Positions 1 through 10,288 are shown, counted from the first letter of the stretch. The stretch is DNA of 64,000 bases from RGIG3013 sp045538935 (GCA_045538935.1 JAZQEI010000021.1:1-64000), one strand, 5' to 3'. Translations and numbers: made by a program. The notes: a model not told the origin generated them from the sequence alone.

Positions 1-1
1 G

Positions 2-133
2 AAGTCTCTAAGTTCTAAAAAAGATCTTACTTCCGATGAAAAAAGGATGTTAGAACTTCTTAACAGCGACAAAAACTATGTAAACGAAGAAAACACAGTT
101 GAGTTTATGAAGTGGTATAATAGCCATAAATAA
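2..133 (+). CDS. C-terminal end of an unidentified protein (partial)
   Basis: An open frame enters from the window edge and gives 43 residues before TAA. They are rich in Lys, Glu, Asn and Ser and end in WYNSHK. I do not recognise the family. The frame is uninterrupted and stops 80 bases before the next gene, on the same strand, so it is probably the tail of a real gene whose start lies outside. Confidence 0.45.
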   Translation, partial: KSLSSKKDLTSDEKRMLELLNSDKNYVNEENTVEFMKWYNSHK

Positions 134-213
134 TTTGTCGCATGCGAAGCGACCTGGCCTCTCTTTTATTGGTGTACAATGATGACATTAAATGAAAGAG
201 AGGTTTTATACTC

Positions 214-870
214 ATGAAAAACAACATTACTGAACTTGTATTTATTTTGGACAGAAGTGGCTCGATGGCTGGTCTTGAGAGTGACACAATCGGCGGTTTT
301 AACTCAATGATTAAAAAGCAAAAGAAACAAGATGGTGACTGTTATGTTTCAACAGTGCTTTTTGATGATGAGAGTGAAGTTCTGCACGACCGAGTAAAGC
401 TCGGCGACATTCCAAAGATGACCGATAACGATTACACAGTTCGTGGTTGCACAGCGCTTATTGATGCTATCGGCGGTGCAATTCATCACATCGGCAACAT
501 TCATAAATATGCTCGTCCTGAGGATGTACCGGAGCATACTATGTTCGTAATCACAACCGACGGGCAGGAGAACGCAAGCCACCGCTACACAGGTGAACTG
601 GTTAAAAAGATGATTGAGCTCAGACGAGAAAAATACGGTTGGGAGTTTCTTTTCATCGGTGCAAACATCAATGCGGTTGAAACAGCGGCTCGTTATGGCA
701 TTGATAAAGACCGAGCGGTCAACTACAATGCCGACGGTGAGGGCACTCATATTCTGTACGAAACGGTTGCAAAAGCAGTTTGCAATGTCAGAGCAAGCGC
801 ACCGCTTGAGGCAAATTGGAGTGAGGACATCAACGCAGACTATTTGCGCAGAGGTAAAAAGAACAAGTGA
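214..870 (+). CDS. Cytosolic von Willebrand factor A domain protein
   Basis: A single vWA domain fills the 218 residues. The MIDAS metal site is visible as DRSGS at residues 13-17 right after a hydrophobic strand, and a second acidic motif, TTDGQE, lies near residue 113. There is no signal peptide or membrane segment, so it should be cytosolic, unlike the secreted vWA adhesin at 3341-10288. It resembles small stand-alone TerY-like vWA proteins. The ATG follows a GAGAGG ribosome site at 198-203, and an intrinsic terminator follows closely. Its neighbours are recombinase-associated genes, so it may be cargo of a mobile element. The domain call is secure; the biological role is unknown. Confidence 0.8.
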   Translation: MKNNITELVFILDRSGSMAGLESDTIGGFNSMIKKQKKQDGDCYVSTVLFDDESEVLHDRVKLGDIPKMTDNDYTVRGCTALIDAIGGAIHHIGNIHKYARPEDVPEHTMFVITTDGQENASHRYTGELVKKMIELRREKYGWEFLFIGANINAVETAARYGIDKDRAVNYNADGEGTHILYETVAKAVCNVRASAPLEANWSEDINADYLRRGKKNK

Positions 871-878
871 AAATTTTA

Positions 879-908
879 GGCGAGGGTAACACCTCGCCTT
901 GCTTTTTA
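879..908 (+). terminator. Intrinsic terminator after the vWA gene
   Basis: GGCGAGG and CCTCGCC form a perfect 7-bp stem with a six-base loop, followed by TTGCTTTTT. It lies nine bases after the vWA stop codon. Confidence 0.85.
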
Positions 909-1193
909 TACGAGATAAAAGCGGAGTTAGTCCGGGCAAAACATGGGGTGTCAATGACGATGGTTAAATGCCGTTTATTAATAAAACGACGTTTTTCATA
1001 TTTATAACATGAATTTTAAAACTTAACTTTGAGCCGCCATAGAATTTAAGCGTGAAGTTCATTATTAATTTATGAAAGGAGAGATTTGTCGAAACACAAA
1101 TTTTCGTTAATAAAGTGATTTCAATTGATTGGTAAATGCTGTATAAATGTTTTTCGCAAGGTAAAAAATATCTTATGAAAGGAATGGCAAGTT
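909..1193. other. Intergenic stretch, no gene seen
   Basis: This A+T-rich stretch has no open frame worth calling. A ribosome-site-like AAAGGAGAG near 1075 is followed only by a frame of about ten codons. I see no convincing promoter for the next gene. Confidence 0.4.
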
Positions 1194-1466
1194 ATGTTAG
1201 ATTCTTTTGATTTAATGCACTTAAGAAATGCTGCCATTGCCGATTGTTCTAAAGATAGCCTTGTTGATTTGCATGATGTGAAGATTGACGCCGGTAGACC
1301 AGTGCCTGAGAAAATGAATGACTATTTTGAGCAAATTAAAAACCCTTATCTTTTCAAAGTCGGCGATGTGAGAGTAAAGGTAAGTTTCTGCGGTGACCGC
1401 ACTTTTACCGATGCTCTCGGAGCAGTTATTTCAAATGGAGCAAATTACCAAACTAATTTGGGTTGA
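1194..1466 (+). CDS. Small recombinase-associated protein (DUF6870-like)
   Basis: This 90-residue soluble protein contains the blocks VDLHDVKID and IKNPYLFKVGDVRVKVSF. From memory these match a small clostridial family (DUF6870-like) found beside large serine recombinases in conjugative and transposable elements; that name is recalled, not searched. The ATG follows AAAGGAATGG about ten bases upstream. The gene ends about 110 bases before the recombinase start, and the recombinase promoter overlaps its stop codon. The function of the family is not known to me. Confidence 0.6.
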   Translation: MLDSFDLMHLRNAAIADCSKDSLVDLHDVKIDAGRPVPEKMNDYFEQIKNPYLFKVGDVRVKVSFCGDRTFTDALGAVISNGANYQTNLG

Positions 1467-1521
1467 TTAAAGCACGAAGGTATGGTATACTACAGTTGTG
1501 TAGAAAAACGGCCATACCTTC
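1463..1521 (+). promoter_or_regulatory. Recombinase promoter overlapped by an inverted repeat
   Basis: TTGATT (1463-1468) and TATACT (1486-1491) are separated by 17 bases, with an extended -10 TG. A perfect 10-bp inverted repeat, GAAGGTATGG (1476-1485) and CCATACCTTC (1512-1521), covers the base before the -10 box and the start region. The arrangement suggests an operator, possibly for autoregulation of the recombinase. Confidence 0.65.
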
Positions 1522-1574
1522 ATATTGGAGGACGGAGCAATTCCGTCAAAATCAAATATGGAGGCTAAAGCTTT

Positions 1575-3284
1575 ATGGCAAATTCTAAATATAAGGAAAT
1601 TTTAGAGCAGTCCTCCGTACCGAATAAGGTTTGGAAGACTGCTCTTTATCTTCGTCTGTCCCGTGATGACGGAACTGAGACGGAGAGCAACTCGATTGCG
1701 TCGCAGCGAGAAATTTTGAAAGAATATCTAAAACGCTGTCCGGATATGGAACTCGTTGAGATTTATTCAGATGACGGTTACAGCGGTACAAATTTTGACC
1801 GTCCTGATTTTATCAGAATGATGGAGGATGTTTATTCCGGCAAAATTAACTGTATCGTTGTAAAGGACCTTTCGCGTTTTGGACGAAACTATATTGAGAT
1901 AGGAAATTATCTCGATAATGTTTTCGTTCGTCAGCGTGTTAGGTTTGTGGCGATAAACAACAATTACGACAATTTAAACACCGGTAACAATGTGGTTAGC
2001 AATTTGCTGACCTTGAGTATTACCAACGTTACAAACGAATCTCAGGCGGCGAGTACCTCTGTTAACGTGCGGGGTACGCTGAATTTAAGACGTCAGCAAG
2101 GAAAGTTTATAGGTTCTTTTTCGACCTATGGTTACCTAAAGGACCCGGATGATAAACATCATCTTATTATTGATGAAGAAACCGCACCGATTGTTCGAAT
2201 GATTTTTGAACGCTTTATTGCGGGTGAAAGTATAATAGGTATTACTAAAGACCTAAACGAAATGGGTATACCCAATCCGTCGATGTATAAAAAGCAAAAG
2301 GGACTTAACTATAGGCATCCATCAGGCAGAAGCAATGACGGTCTATGGCCCGACAGTTCGGTACGCCGTATTTTACAAAACCGAATGTATGTCGGAGATA
2401 TGGTGCAGGGCAAGAATACTACCTATAGTTATAAAATCAAGCAATGCCGTGCCATACCTGAAGACGAGTGGATAATTGTTGAAAATACCCATGAGCCGAT
2501 TATCAGCCACGAAACCTTTGACAATGCTCAGGCATTGTTTAATAAGCATATCCGCAAAAGTCCAAAGAAGAATAATGTTGATTTGTTTTCGGGACTTGTG
2601 AGGTGTGCTGACTGTAAGCGTGTTATGAATAAAAAGACAAATCAGCACACTTACGGCACTTATCACTACTATCGTTGTGTTACGGCACGAAAGATGAAAA
2701 AATCAGCCTGCACCAATCACACAATACGCATTGATAAACTTGAAGAAGCCGTTTTTTTGAGTATTCAAAATATGATTAATACTGCGGTTACGATGGGTGA
2801 TATGTTAGATTTAATTAATAATAATGCTAAACGGAAAAGCGAATCGAGCCATCTCCAAAAGGCACTCAAAACACAAAGTAATGAACGCGAAAAATTGGTA
2901 ACGATGCTTACTGACCTTTATCCCGACTGGAAAAGCGGTGTTATTACAATGGATGAGTACCAAATGTTAAAGGAACGTCTTAATGAGAGGCTTAGGGTTA
3001 TTGACGAAAAAATTGCCGGACTTACAAAATCTGCCGACCAATTTAAAAACGGTATTAACGAAGATAACGATTTTGTAGCGCATTTTAAGAAGTACGGCAA
3101 TATTGAGGCTTTAACAAGACCGATAGTAACCGAATTAGTGCAAGAAATTTTCGTACACGAGGGCGGGGATATCGAGATTGTATTCAAGTTTTATGATGCT
3201 TATTTGCAAGTGGTTGAGTATATTGAACTCAATAAGCATCTTATTGAGCCCGAAAAGCCAACAAAGAAGAAAAAGACAGCATAA
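1575..3284 (+). CDS. Large serine recombinase (TnpX/TndX-like)
   Basis: This enzyme of 569 residues should catalyse site-specific excision and integration of a mobile element through a phosphoserine-DNA intermediate. The resolvase domain occupies about residues 20-170. Its nucleophile is Ser29 in YLRLS, with SQRE at 43-46 and the Arg-rich KDLSRFGRN near 98. A recombinase domain follows, then a zinc ribbon around residues 337-385 (CADC and later Cys residues), then a charged, coiled-coil-prone C-terminal region. Length and order fit the large serine recombinases of Tn4451/Tn5397-type elements. GGAGG stands about ten bases before the ATG. Whether the element is still complete cannot be told, because its ends were not identified. 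Confidence 0.93.
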   Translation: MANSKYKEILEQSSVPNKVWKTALYLRLSRDDGTETESNSIASQREILKEYLKRCPDMELVEIYSDDGYSGTNFDRPDFIRMMEDVYSGKINCIVVKDLSRFGRNYIEIGNYLDNVFVRQRVRFVAINNNYDNLNTGNNVVSNLLTLSITNVTNESQAASTSVNVRGTLNLRRQQGKFIGSFSTYGYLKDPDDKHHLIIDEETAPIVRMIFERFIAGESIIGITKDLNEMGIPNPSMYKKQKGLNYRHPSGRSNDGLWPDSSVRRILQNRMYVGDMVQGKNTTYSYKIKQCRAIPEDEWIIVENTHEPIISHETFDNAQALFNKHIRKSPKKNNVDLFSGLVRCADCKRVMNKKTNQHTYGTYHYYRCVTARKMKKSACTNHTIRIDKLEEAVFLSIQNMINTAVTMGDMLDLINNNAKRKSESSHLQKALKTQSNEREKLVTMLTDLYPDWKSGVITMDEYQMLKERLNERLRVIDEKIAGLTKSADQFKNGINEDNDFVAHFKKYGNIEALTRPIVTELVQEIFVHEGGDIEIVFKFYDAYLQVVEYIELNKHLIEPEKPTKKKKTA

Positions 3285-3322
3285 TGATAAAGCGTGTGTC
3301 ATAAACGGCACACGCTTTATCA
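3285..3322. terminator. Bidirectional terminator between recombinase and surface protein
   Basis: TGATAAAGCGTGTG and CACACGCTTTATCA form a perfect 14-bp stem with a ten-base loop. It lies between two convergent genes and can serve both. Confidence 0.8.
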
Positions 3323-3340
3323 TTATTCATTGGATATTAT

Positions 3341-6300
3341 TTAGTTTTCTTCTTTTCTTTTTCTGCTGAAAAGAGTTGCGCCAAAGAGTCCGCAGCTACT
3401 TACAAACAGAAGAGCAAACCAAAGATGGAGATTTGTGGGGTCTCCGGTCTTAGGACTCTCAGGATATTCAGGCTTCGGCTCGGGAGTTGGCGTATAATCG
3501 TAAATGTTCTCAAATTCAGCAACTACTGTTGTTACCATTTCGCCATTATTGGTGAGTGTTGCAACTAATTCATTGTCTTCGTTCAATGTAATTGCCACAG
3601 TAATGGTATATTCTGCGGTGCTGTACGAAACATTTGCCTTGCCACCGTTCACTTCGGTAATCTTATAGGTGTAGGTGTTACCGATATCGTCTTCTGTGAA
3701 GGTTAGGGTGAATTTTGCCTTGCCGTTTGCATCACTCTTAACCGTAACATCGGCTACGCCGTCTGCCATAGAGTTCAGCAAGAACTCAAAGCCATCAGAC
3801 CCGATTTTTTCACTGCCCTTATTTACAACCGTCTTGATAATATCAAAGTCAACTGTAACGTCTTCGGGCTTCGGAGTATAGATGTTCGTAAATTCAATCA
3901 AGCCTTCTGCAGCACTGTTAACTGTGTAGGAAGCAGTAACGCCGCCCTGGTCATTATCCTTAACGGTCACGACTACGGTATGAACGGTCTCATCATAGGT
4001 TACACGAATATCTGTGCCTTTGATTTCCTTTACGGTATAGGTAATCTGCTTCTGACCGTTTACGGGAACGTCGGTCTCATCAAACTTCAAGGTAGTGAAT
4101 GCGAAGTTGCCGTCGGCATCATTTTTCACAGATTCAATGAGTCTGCCGTTGGCATCATACAGACCGAATTCAAACTCGCCGGCATTAACAGAGGTGCGCC
4201 CACCTGTGAGTACCTTACTACCGCGTAAGGTGATTTCGTCTTCACCGTCCATCACGTAAACGTTAACAAATTCAAGATCTGCTTCGCCAGTGTCCTCTGT
4301 GTTCACGATATCAACATCGGACACACGTAATACACCGTTTTCGTTCACAACAGTGATGGTAACCTCATACTCGGCTGCCGAATAGCGAATAAATCCAAGT
4401 ATTTTGCCGATTTCCTTTACAGTGAACTTGTAGGTGCCCGCTTCACTGAAGGTAATGGAATCAAACTTGACATCACCGTTAGCGTCATTCTTCTTGGTCT
4501 GATTTACATTGGTCTTGTTGTCTGCGCTAACGAGCGTAAATTCGAAATCGTTACCTTTGAGACCCTTTTCATATGTCTTCTTTGCCTGAATATCATAAGT
4601 GATAGAATTCGGAACGAAGGTATTGGTAAAGGCTATCTCATTGGCATTGTCACTGCCCTTTGTCAGAACGGAAGCAATCTCCAATTCGCCGTCCTGCGGG
4701 TTGTCGGTAACGTTTACTGTTAAAGTGTAGGCTGTACCGTCATAAATGTTGTTTCCAAGAGTGAAGGTTCCGTCACCGTTATCGGTTGCACCTGCAGGTA
4801 TGATTTCTTTTATCGTGTAAATAAAGGTTTCGCCAATATCGCCTGCCTGGTACACAATATTGTCAAACACAAAGCTGCCGTCTGCCTTTACGGGAACTGT
4901 CTGCAACAACTCGCCTTCTTCGTCGTACAGACCAACGGAGAACATATTATCCTCCAATGCTTTGCCACCGTTGTATATTTTAGTGCCGGACAGCGGAAGT
5001 TCATCGGGTTCGGGGATATAAACATTCGTAAACTCAATAGTCGCATCGGCCATCTCGGGAATAAAGGGATTCACAACCGTTTTGGCATAGGACATCTTGC
5101 CCGTACCGTGATCGGTAACAACGATCGTGATATGAAATTCTGCAACAGAGTAGTGAATGCCTTTTTCGTGCACATCGGGAATGTTTTCCTTGAGCAAGAA
5201 ATAGTGTCTTCCTTCTTGCAGTGTGCCTAAATCGACACTGAACACACCGTTGATATCGTGTGTAATATCGTCATCAATAGGTGTAAGAGTGCCGAACGTT
5301 CTATCGGCGCTGTACAGCGTGAAGGTAAATTCACCGGCTGTCAGCGGACGGTTTTGCAGATTCTTCTTACCGTCAAGTTGTATACTTACAGGGATGCTGT
5401 CGTACTCATTAACAAATTCAATGATACTTGCACCGTTACCGATTACGTTGGCGGTTATTGTTCCGTTGCCGTTATCGGCGATATTTACAGTCACTTCAAA
5501 TGACTGATCGGACCAGGATACACCACCCGAATGGTAAGAACCGTCAGTCGTACCGTCGGGAGCAATTTCTTTCACGGTATAGGTGTAGGTCTTACCAATA
5601 TCATCGGTATCGTATTCAATCGCATCGAAATTAAAAGTACCGTCAGCTAAATTTACAGTTTCCGCAATCTTTATGCCGGAGGCATTATACAAACCGAAGA
5701 GATAATCACCGGCGTGTAACATCTTGTTACCGCTGTTGACCTTCAAACGCTTAATGCCGTCGATAATCACACTGACAGGTTCTACGGTATAGGTATTGTG
5801 GAATACAACCTGCTTCGTTACGGAATCCTCAAAGTAATACTCTGCCTTCAGCGTACCGCTTTCGTCATCGGAAACCTCTACGACCAAATCGTAAATGGTG
5901 CTGTCATAGGATACGCCGCCGAGACTGCCCTTAACCTCAATGACATCATACTCGTATTTTCCAACCTGAGAGAAATTCAGTGAAACGGGGGCAAATGTCA
6001 CGTTTCCTTGGGCATCATTGGTGCCTGTTGCAATTGCGTCACCAATATTGGTGAGCATACCATTGGCATCAAATCGAGCTTCACCGTCATTGAAGATAGC
6101 AAAGGTAAATTCTCCGGCAGTTAAATCACGGCCATCCAACGCCTTACGCACGGTAGGTGTTACGTTCAGGTCTACCTCCGCTTTTTGGGGTTCATAAACG
6201 TTGGCAAAACTAATGGTTGCCGTATTTCCGCTGGCACCTAAATCTGTTTCCTGACCGCCGGCCACCTTAATGATATTGAAGTCGGCGGAAATGCTTTCAT

Positions 6301-9300
6301 CTGCTGCCTTTGTAAGAACCACGGTCACAAGATATTCGGTGGTATCATAAATCCAACCATCAAGATTCGTATCTTTTTCCTTGATAATGAAATGATGGGT
6401 TACCGTATTTCCGACAACGCCTTCAAAGTCGGTATTATCAAAATTTCGGACTAAGAGAGCCTCGCCCTGCGCATCGGTAACGGTGGATGTGATAAATTTA
6501 CCACGTACCCAGTTTCCTTCCGCATCCACAGAGGCTTCGTAGGTCTCAATCACAAAACCTGCCGGAGTTTTTCCGGAGTTCGCCTTGTCTTCAATTTCCT
6601 TTTTGACTTCAATAGAAGTAGCGGTCTTGTGATAATAGTTAGTGAAAACGGTATTAACTATATAACCGTTTGCGCTGTCGCCGGAAACGTCAAAAGCATT
6701 TTCTTCTTCGTTGTGTCCCACAACCTCTGCCTGCAAGTCACCGTTACTGTCGATTACGACGTTTACAGAGAAGGTGTAAACCGAACGGTCATAGGTAATG
6801 TCAGAATCATTTCCTTTGACCTCAATGATTTGATAGGAATGTACACCGGGCTTATCAAATTCCAGATTTAAAGGAGCAAATGCGAAGGCTTTACTTGCAT
6901 TTTCGCCTTTGGTTACGGTTACGGATTGACTTTCACCTTCAACGTCAGCCCATGCGTTGTTCACGTATTTTTGCAGTTTGAACGTAAACACGGAATCCGA
7001 ATCCATCTGGGTGGCGTCAAAATTCTTTGTGCCTTTGAAACTGATGTCAACGCCAACTTTATTCGGTGTGTAGGTGTTGGTTACAACAACTGTAGCGTTC
7101 TGACCTTCATCAATGGTAACGACACCGTCATTATCAGGTGTTTGACCCGAATGATTGCGGCTTTCGTATTCCGTTTTGGTATAGTTAGCCGGAATGTTGA
7201 CTTCTTCTACGGTGACCGTAGCGCCGACGGGGATACCGAAAATATGAGTCGTTTCACCATGACGAAGTTTTCCTCTCATAATGCCGTTAGCATCGGTAGA
7301 CAACTTTGTCAAGTTCGGGTCGTAGTTGTTTTCAAGGGTAAATTCAGTGTTAGCAATCGGTTCTCCGTTTTTATCAACAAAGGTAACCTCGAAATCAAAC
7401 TCATAATCTTTAGGGAATGCTTCGCTTCCGTAAGCGTGTTCGACTTCTTTTGTAATAAAAAGAGTTCCGGGAAGGATGGGTGAATTAGTTACTACACCCT
7501 CCACAATCTCACCGGCAACGGCTGTGGCAGCACCGTTATAGGTGTACTTATATTTATCGTGTTCGGCTTCGGTTACGCTAAAGTTTGTACCGTTGGGTGC
7601 GCCCATAATAACGGCACTTTCGTTATCGGCAAGATGTAAAGTGACGAGGACATCGTTGCCATCCGCAGAAACGACATATTTATTCGTTGCCAAAGCATTT
7701 CCGTTTACATCGGCAATAAAGAGATTTCCTGCATCCTGTGCATCCATATCCAAACGAACATAGAGAGTGAAAACCTCGTCAGCGGATGCGCCGTCAGCAA
7801 CCTTGGTCAAATCCTTTGTGATTTTAATACCGGAGGCTACGGGTAAGGTAAGCTTGCCGTTGTTACCGAGCCATACGATAACCTCGGAATGTTCGTGTAT
7901 ATCACTTGTCTCGTGAGCGTGATTATTATATTCAGGGGCATAAGAGGTCTCGGCTGTGCCTGTCAGGTTGTCTGCCTTAACTTCAAACATATTGTGCAAA
8001 CGGCTTACACGGCGGGATTTCAAACCAAGTATGGCAACAAGGTCGGTTTCGTCCACCTGACCGTTGCGGTGCAGGTAATCATCAACTACACTATAATCCA
8101 AATCTACCGATTCGCCGTTATTGAGATTTGTAACGTTGACTTTATCGTGGAAAGTAACCGAATTCTTGAGGTCACCCCAAGTCATATAAACCAAATAGGT
8201 TACTTCCTCCGCTTCAATACCGTTACCCGTAGGACGAGTAAAGGTGACGTAAGTATACACTCGGTCGGAATCTTGAATGTTTTCAACATCGGCATAGGTC
8301 ATTGCCGTAAGGTTATATTGGGCAGGATCCCAACGAACACCGTACATATCGTCATCCCAAACGATAGGAGTTCCGTCCGTATTCGTTGCGCTGATAAATA
8401 TTTCCTGATGCGCCTGATGGTAATAATAGCGATTATCGTGAGAAGGAACAAAGCCAACGTGTGCATCTCCTTCATCGACAAACGCATCGCTGTCTTCATT
8501 GATTTTATTCAACACACCAAAAGCGTTGCTATAGAAGTCGGCAGTTCCGTCTGCGTTCAAAAAGGCGTAATCGCCGTCAATCTTGGCAGGATTCACTTCA
8601 CCGCTTGGCAGAAGAATACTGTTGTCAATACCTACCGTGTAATAAATACGCAACGGCGGATAACTATACTCTTCAAGAGTTCTGGTAGTTGTGTTATTTT
8701 CTATAGTTACATTGATTTCATTAAGTAATATAGGCAATATTTCCTGGTCAATGTAAATACGCAGCTGCTGAGTGCCGTCGTCATTGTAAAGTATATTGAT
8801 ATCAATGTCACCGGCGGTATTCCAATTCTCATTGGTAGTGGGGTTGATACCTGTGCCCTCTGCTACGGAATAGGTGCCGTCATTGTTTCTGACAATCGGG
8901 AAGGTCTGACCAAACACCTGAAGGGCCTGAATCTCTCTTACTTCCATATATTTGCCGATGTTATCAACGTAAATAAGCGGAGTATCTTCAACACCGGTTG
9001 CTCCGTTTTTAGTATCGGAAATAGGATTAAATGCACCTACAGATAATTTCTGTAAAATCTCGTCAAAAGCTTCGCCAAGTTCAACACTGTCTACGCCTTG
9101 ATAATTGTCTACGTAATTGATGTTGGCGGCGATTTCTGCGGTGGTAACACCTGCAGATGACGGCCAATCGTGGTCAAAGGTAAATGCACTGCGACCGCTT
9201 CCAATTGTTGCTGTAGTACCTTGTCTCCACGTTGTAAACGCGTTCCACGCGCTGCTTACCGAATAGTTGCTCGCATTAAAGCCGTCACTGCCTTCTGCAC

Positions 9301-10288
9301 CGGGATTTAAGAAAATATAATCGTCACTATCGGGATCCAAATCAATACCGACACCGTAAACGGTCATATCTGCATCATAATTTTTTTCAACCCTTGTTTT
9401 GCCATATGCGGCGTTAAGCAGAGTACTGAGCATAATACCCGCATCGCCGCTGCTTGTACGGTTGGAAGAACTGATGGAATACCAATCGTTTCTAACTGCA
9501 CGATTTGCGCGACCGTCAGCCAACACGATGGCCACAGGAGCACGGCCTTCGGTATTTTGAGCACTTGCCAGAATATTCATACCTCTGTCAATGCCGTCCT
9601 GAAGGTTGGTACCGCTTGTATATCCGCTGTCGTTACCAAGTAACGCACCGTCTTTATCACGGGCATAAATTATGCCGCCGCCACGGGTATTGGTAGCATT
9701 GTTTGTACTCAGCACAACACCGTTTTGATATTTTGCAAGGTCAATGATGGTTTCACTGTCAAGATTGAAACTAACAATAGCGATACGCACATCGCCAAGT
9801 TCAACCAATTCTTCCAACAACGCATTGGCCGCATTTATCATATGTGTTAAACGGGGCTGTCCGCCGCTGTTTGTGGTCATTGACGTACTGGTATCCAAAA
9901 CAAGCACTACGTCTAAAGGACGAACTGCATAGGTTTGGGTATTGGTGGACATCGACGAGCCAAGAGCAGAGAAAACTACCTGGAAATATTCTCCGTTTGC
10001 CTCATCCACGTCAACAATAAAGGTAGAGTCTGCATTACCGTCACGGTTAAGCGTTACGGTATCTCCGTCCTTGTAAACCGATTTGTCTACCCAAACACGT
10101 CCGGCATAACGGTTGCCGTCTGCATAGGTTCCCATAATATCTTCCCAGGCATCTGCTGTGCCGGGGTCAGTAACAATTGCAATGCCGTTTGGCATTTCTG
10201 CCGCCATTACTGAAAGCGGCAGATAGGTCATTATAAGCGCGATACAAAGGAACACGCTTAAAACTTTTTTTGAAAATTTTGTTTTCAT
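3341..10288 (-). CDS. Giant vWA and pilin-repeat cell-wall protein, SPKTG anchor
   Basis: This 2315-residue protein has a signal peptide (about residues 1-30) and a vWA domain starting near residue 125 whose MIDAS motif is DTSTSM. After a long middle region come two Cna-B-like modules and then nine tandem domains of the streptococcal FctA/Spy0128 isopeptide type. Each of the nine shows the pattern GxFxFxLY, YTVKEI, and FxNxY at its end. The tail is SPKTGDP, a hydrophobic segment and RKRKEEN, which is a sorting signal in which Leu of LPXTG is replaced by Ser. The architecture fits a surface adhesin or pilus-tip protein stiffened by internal isopeptide bonds. A strong AGGAGGG precedes the ATG. 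It is separated from the sortase operon by a regulator gene, so which sortase anchors it is unclear. Confidence 0.9.
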   Translation of the reverse strand: MKTKFSKKVLSVFLCIALIMTYLPLSVMAAEMPNGIAIVTDPGTADAWEDIMGTYADGNRYAGRVWVDKSVYKDGDTVTLNRDGNADSTFIVDVDEANGEYFQVVFSALGSSMSTNTQTYAVRPLDVVLVLDTSTSMTTNSGGQPRLTHMINAANALLEELVELGDVRIAIVSFNLDSETIIDLAKYQNGVVLSTNNATNTRGGGIIYARDKDGALLGNDSGYTSGTNLQDGIDRGMNILASAQNTEGRAPVAIVLADGRANRAVRNDWYSISSSNRTSSGDAGIMLSTLLNAAYGKTRVEKNYDADMTVYGVGIDLDPDSDDYIFLNPGAEGSDGFNASNYSVSSAWNAFTTWRQGTTATIGSGRSAFTFDHDWPSSAGVTTAEIAANINYVDNYQGVDSVELGEAFDEILQKLSVGAFNPISDTKNGATGVEDTPLIYVDNIGKYMEVREIQALQVFGQTFPIVRNNDGTYSVAEGTGINPTTNENWNTAGDIDINILYNDDGTQQLRIYIDQEILPILLNEINVTIENNTTTRTLEEYSYPPLRIYYTVGIDNSILLPSGEVNPAKIDGDYAFLNADGTADFYSNAFGVLNKINEDSDAFVDEGDAHVGFVPSHDNRYYYHQAHQEIFISATNTDGTPIVWDDDMYGVRWDPAQYNLTAMTYADVENIQDSDRVYTYVTFTRPTGNGIEAEEVTYLVYMTWGDLKNSVTFHDKVNVTNLNNGESVDLDYSVVDDYLHRNGQVDETDLVAILGLKSRRVSRLHNMFEVKADNLTGTAETSYAPEYNNHAHETSDIHEHSEVIVWLGNNGKLTLPVASGIKITKDLTKVADGASADEVFTLYVRLDMDAQDAGNLFIADVNGNALATNKYVVSADGNDVLVTLHLADNESAVIMGAPNGTNFSVTEAEHDKYKYTYNGAATAVAGEIVEGVVTNSPILPGTLFITKEVEHAYGSEAFPKDYEFDFEVTFVDKNGEPIANTEFTLENNYDPNLTKLSTDANGIMRGKLRHGETTHIFGIPVGATVTVEEVNIPANYTKTEYESRNHSGQTPDNDGVVTIDEGQNATVVVTNTYTPNKVGVDISFKGTKNFDATQMDSDSVFTFKLQKYVNNAWADVEGESQSVTVTKGENASKAFAFAPLNLEFDKPGVHSYQIIEVKGNDSDITYDRSVYTFSVNVVIDSNGDLQAEVVGHNEEENAFDVSGDSANGYIVNTVFTNYYHKTATSIEVKKEIEDKANSGKTPAGFVIETYEASVDAEGNWVRGKFITSTVTDAQGEALLVRNFDNTDFEGVVGNTVTHHFIIKEKDTNLDGWIYDTTEYLVTVVLTKAADESISADFNIIKVAGGQETDLGASGNTATISFANVYEPQKAEVDLNVTPTVRKALDGRDLTAGEFTFAIFNDGEARFDANGMLTNIGDAIATGTNDAQGNVTFAPVSLNFSQVGKYEYDVIEVKGSLGGVSYDSTIYDLVVEVSDDESGTLKAEYYFEDSVTKQVVFHNTYTVEPVSVIIDGIKRLKVNSGNKMLHAGDYLFGLYNASGIKIAETVNLADGTFNFDAIEYDTDDIGKTYTYTVKEIAPDGTTDGSYHSGGVSWSDQSFEVTVNIADNGNGTITANVIGNGASIIEFVNEYDSIPVSIQLDGKKNLQNRPLTAGEFTFTLYSADRTFGTLTPIDDDITHDINGVFSVDLGTLQEGRHYFLLKENIPDVHEKGIHYSVAEFHITIVVTDHGTGKMSYAKTVVNPFIPEMADATIEFTNVYIPEPDELPLSGTKIYNGGKALEDNMFSVGLYDEEGELLQTVPVKADGSFVFDNIVYQAGDIGETFIYTIKEIIPAGATDNGDGTFTLGNNIYDGTAYTLTVNVTDNPQDGELEIASVLTKGSDNANEIAFTNTFVPNSITYDIQAKKTYEKGLKGNDFEFTLVSADNKTNVNQTKKNDANGDVKFDSITFSEAGTYKFTVKEIGKILGFIRYSAAEYEVTITVVNENGVLRVSDVDIVNTEDTGEADLEFVNVYVMDGEDEITLRGSKVLTGGRTSVNAGEFEFGLYDANGRLIESVKNDADGNFAFTTLKFDETDVPVNGQKQITYTVKEIKGTDIRVTYDETVHTVVVTVKDNDQGGVTASYTVNSAAEGLIEFTNIYTPKPEDVTVDFDIIKTVVNKGSEKIGSDGFEFLLNSMADGVADVTVKSDANGKAKFTLTFTEDDIGNTYTYKITEVNGGKANVSYSTAEYTITVAITLNEDNELVATLTNNGEMVTTVVAEFENIYDYTPTPEPKPEYPESPKTGDPTNLHLWFALLFVSSCGLFGATLFSRKRKEEN

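Noticed and set aside
6926..8728. Plus-strand open frames antisense to the giant surface protein (185 and 279 codons)
   Set aside because: They are shadows of a long, biased minus-strand gene; residues are unlike real proteins and no ribosome sites precede them.
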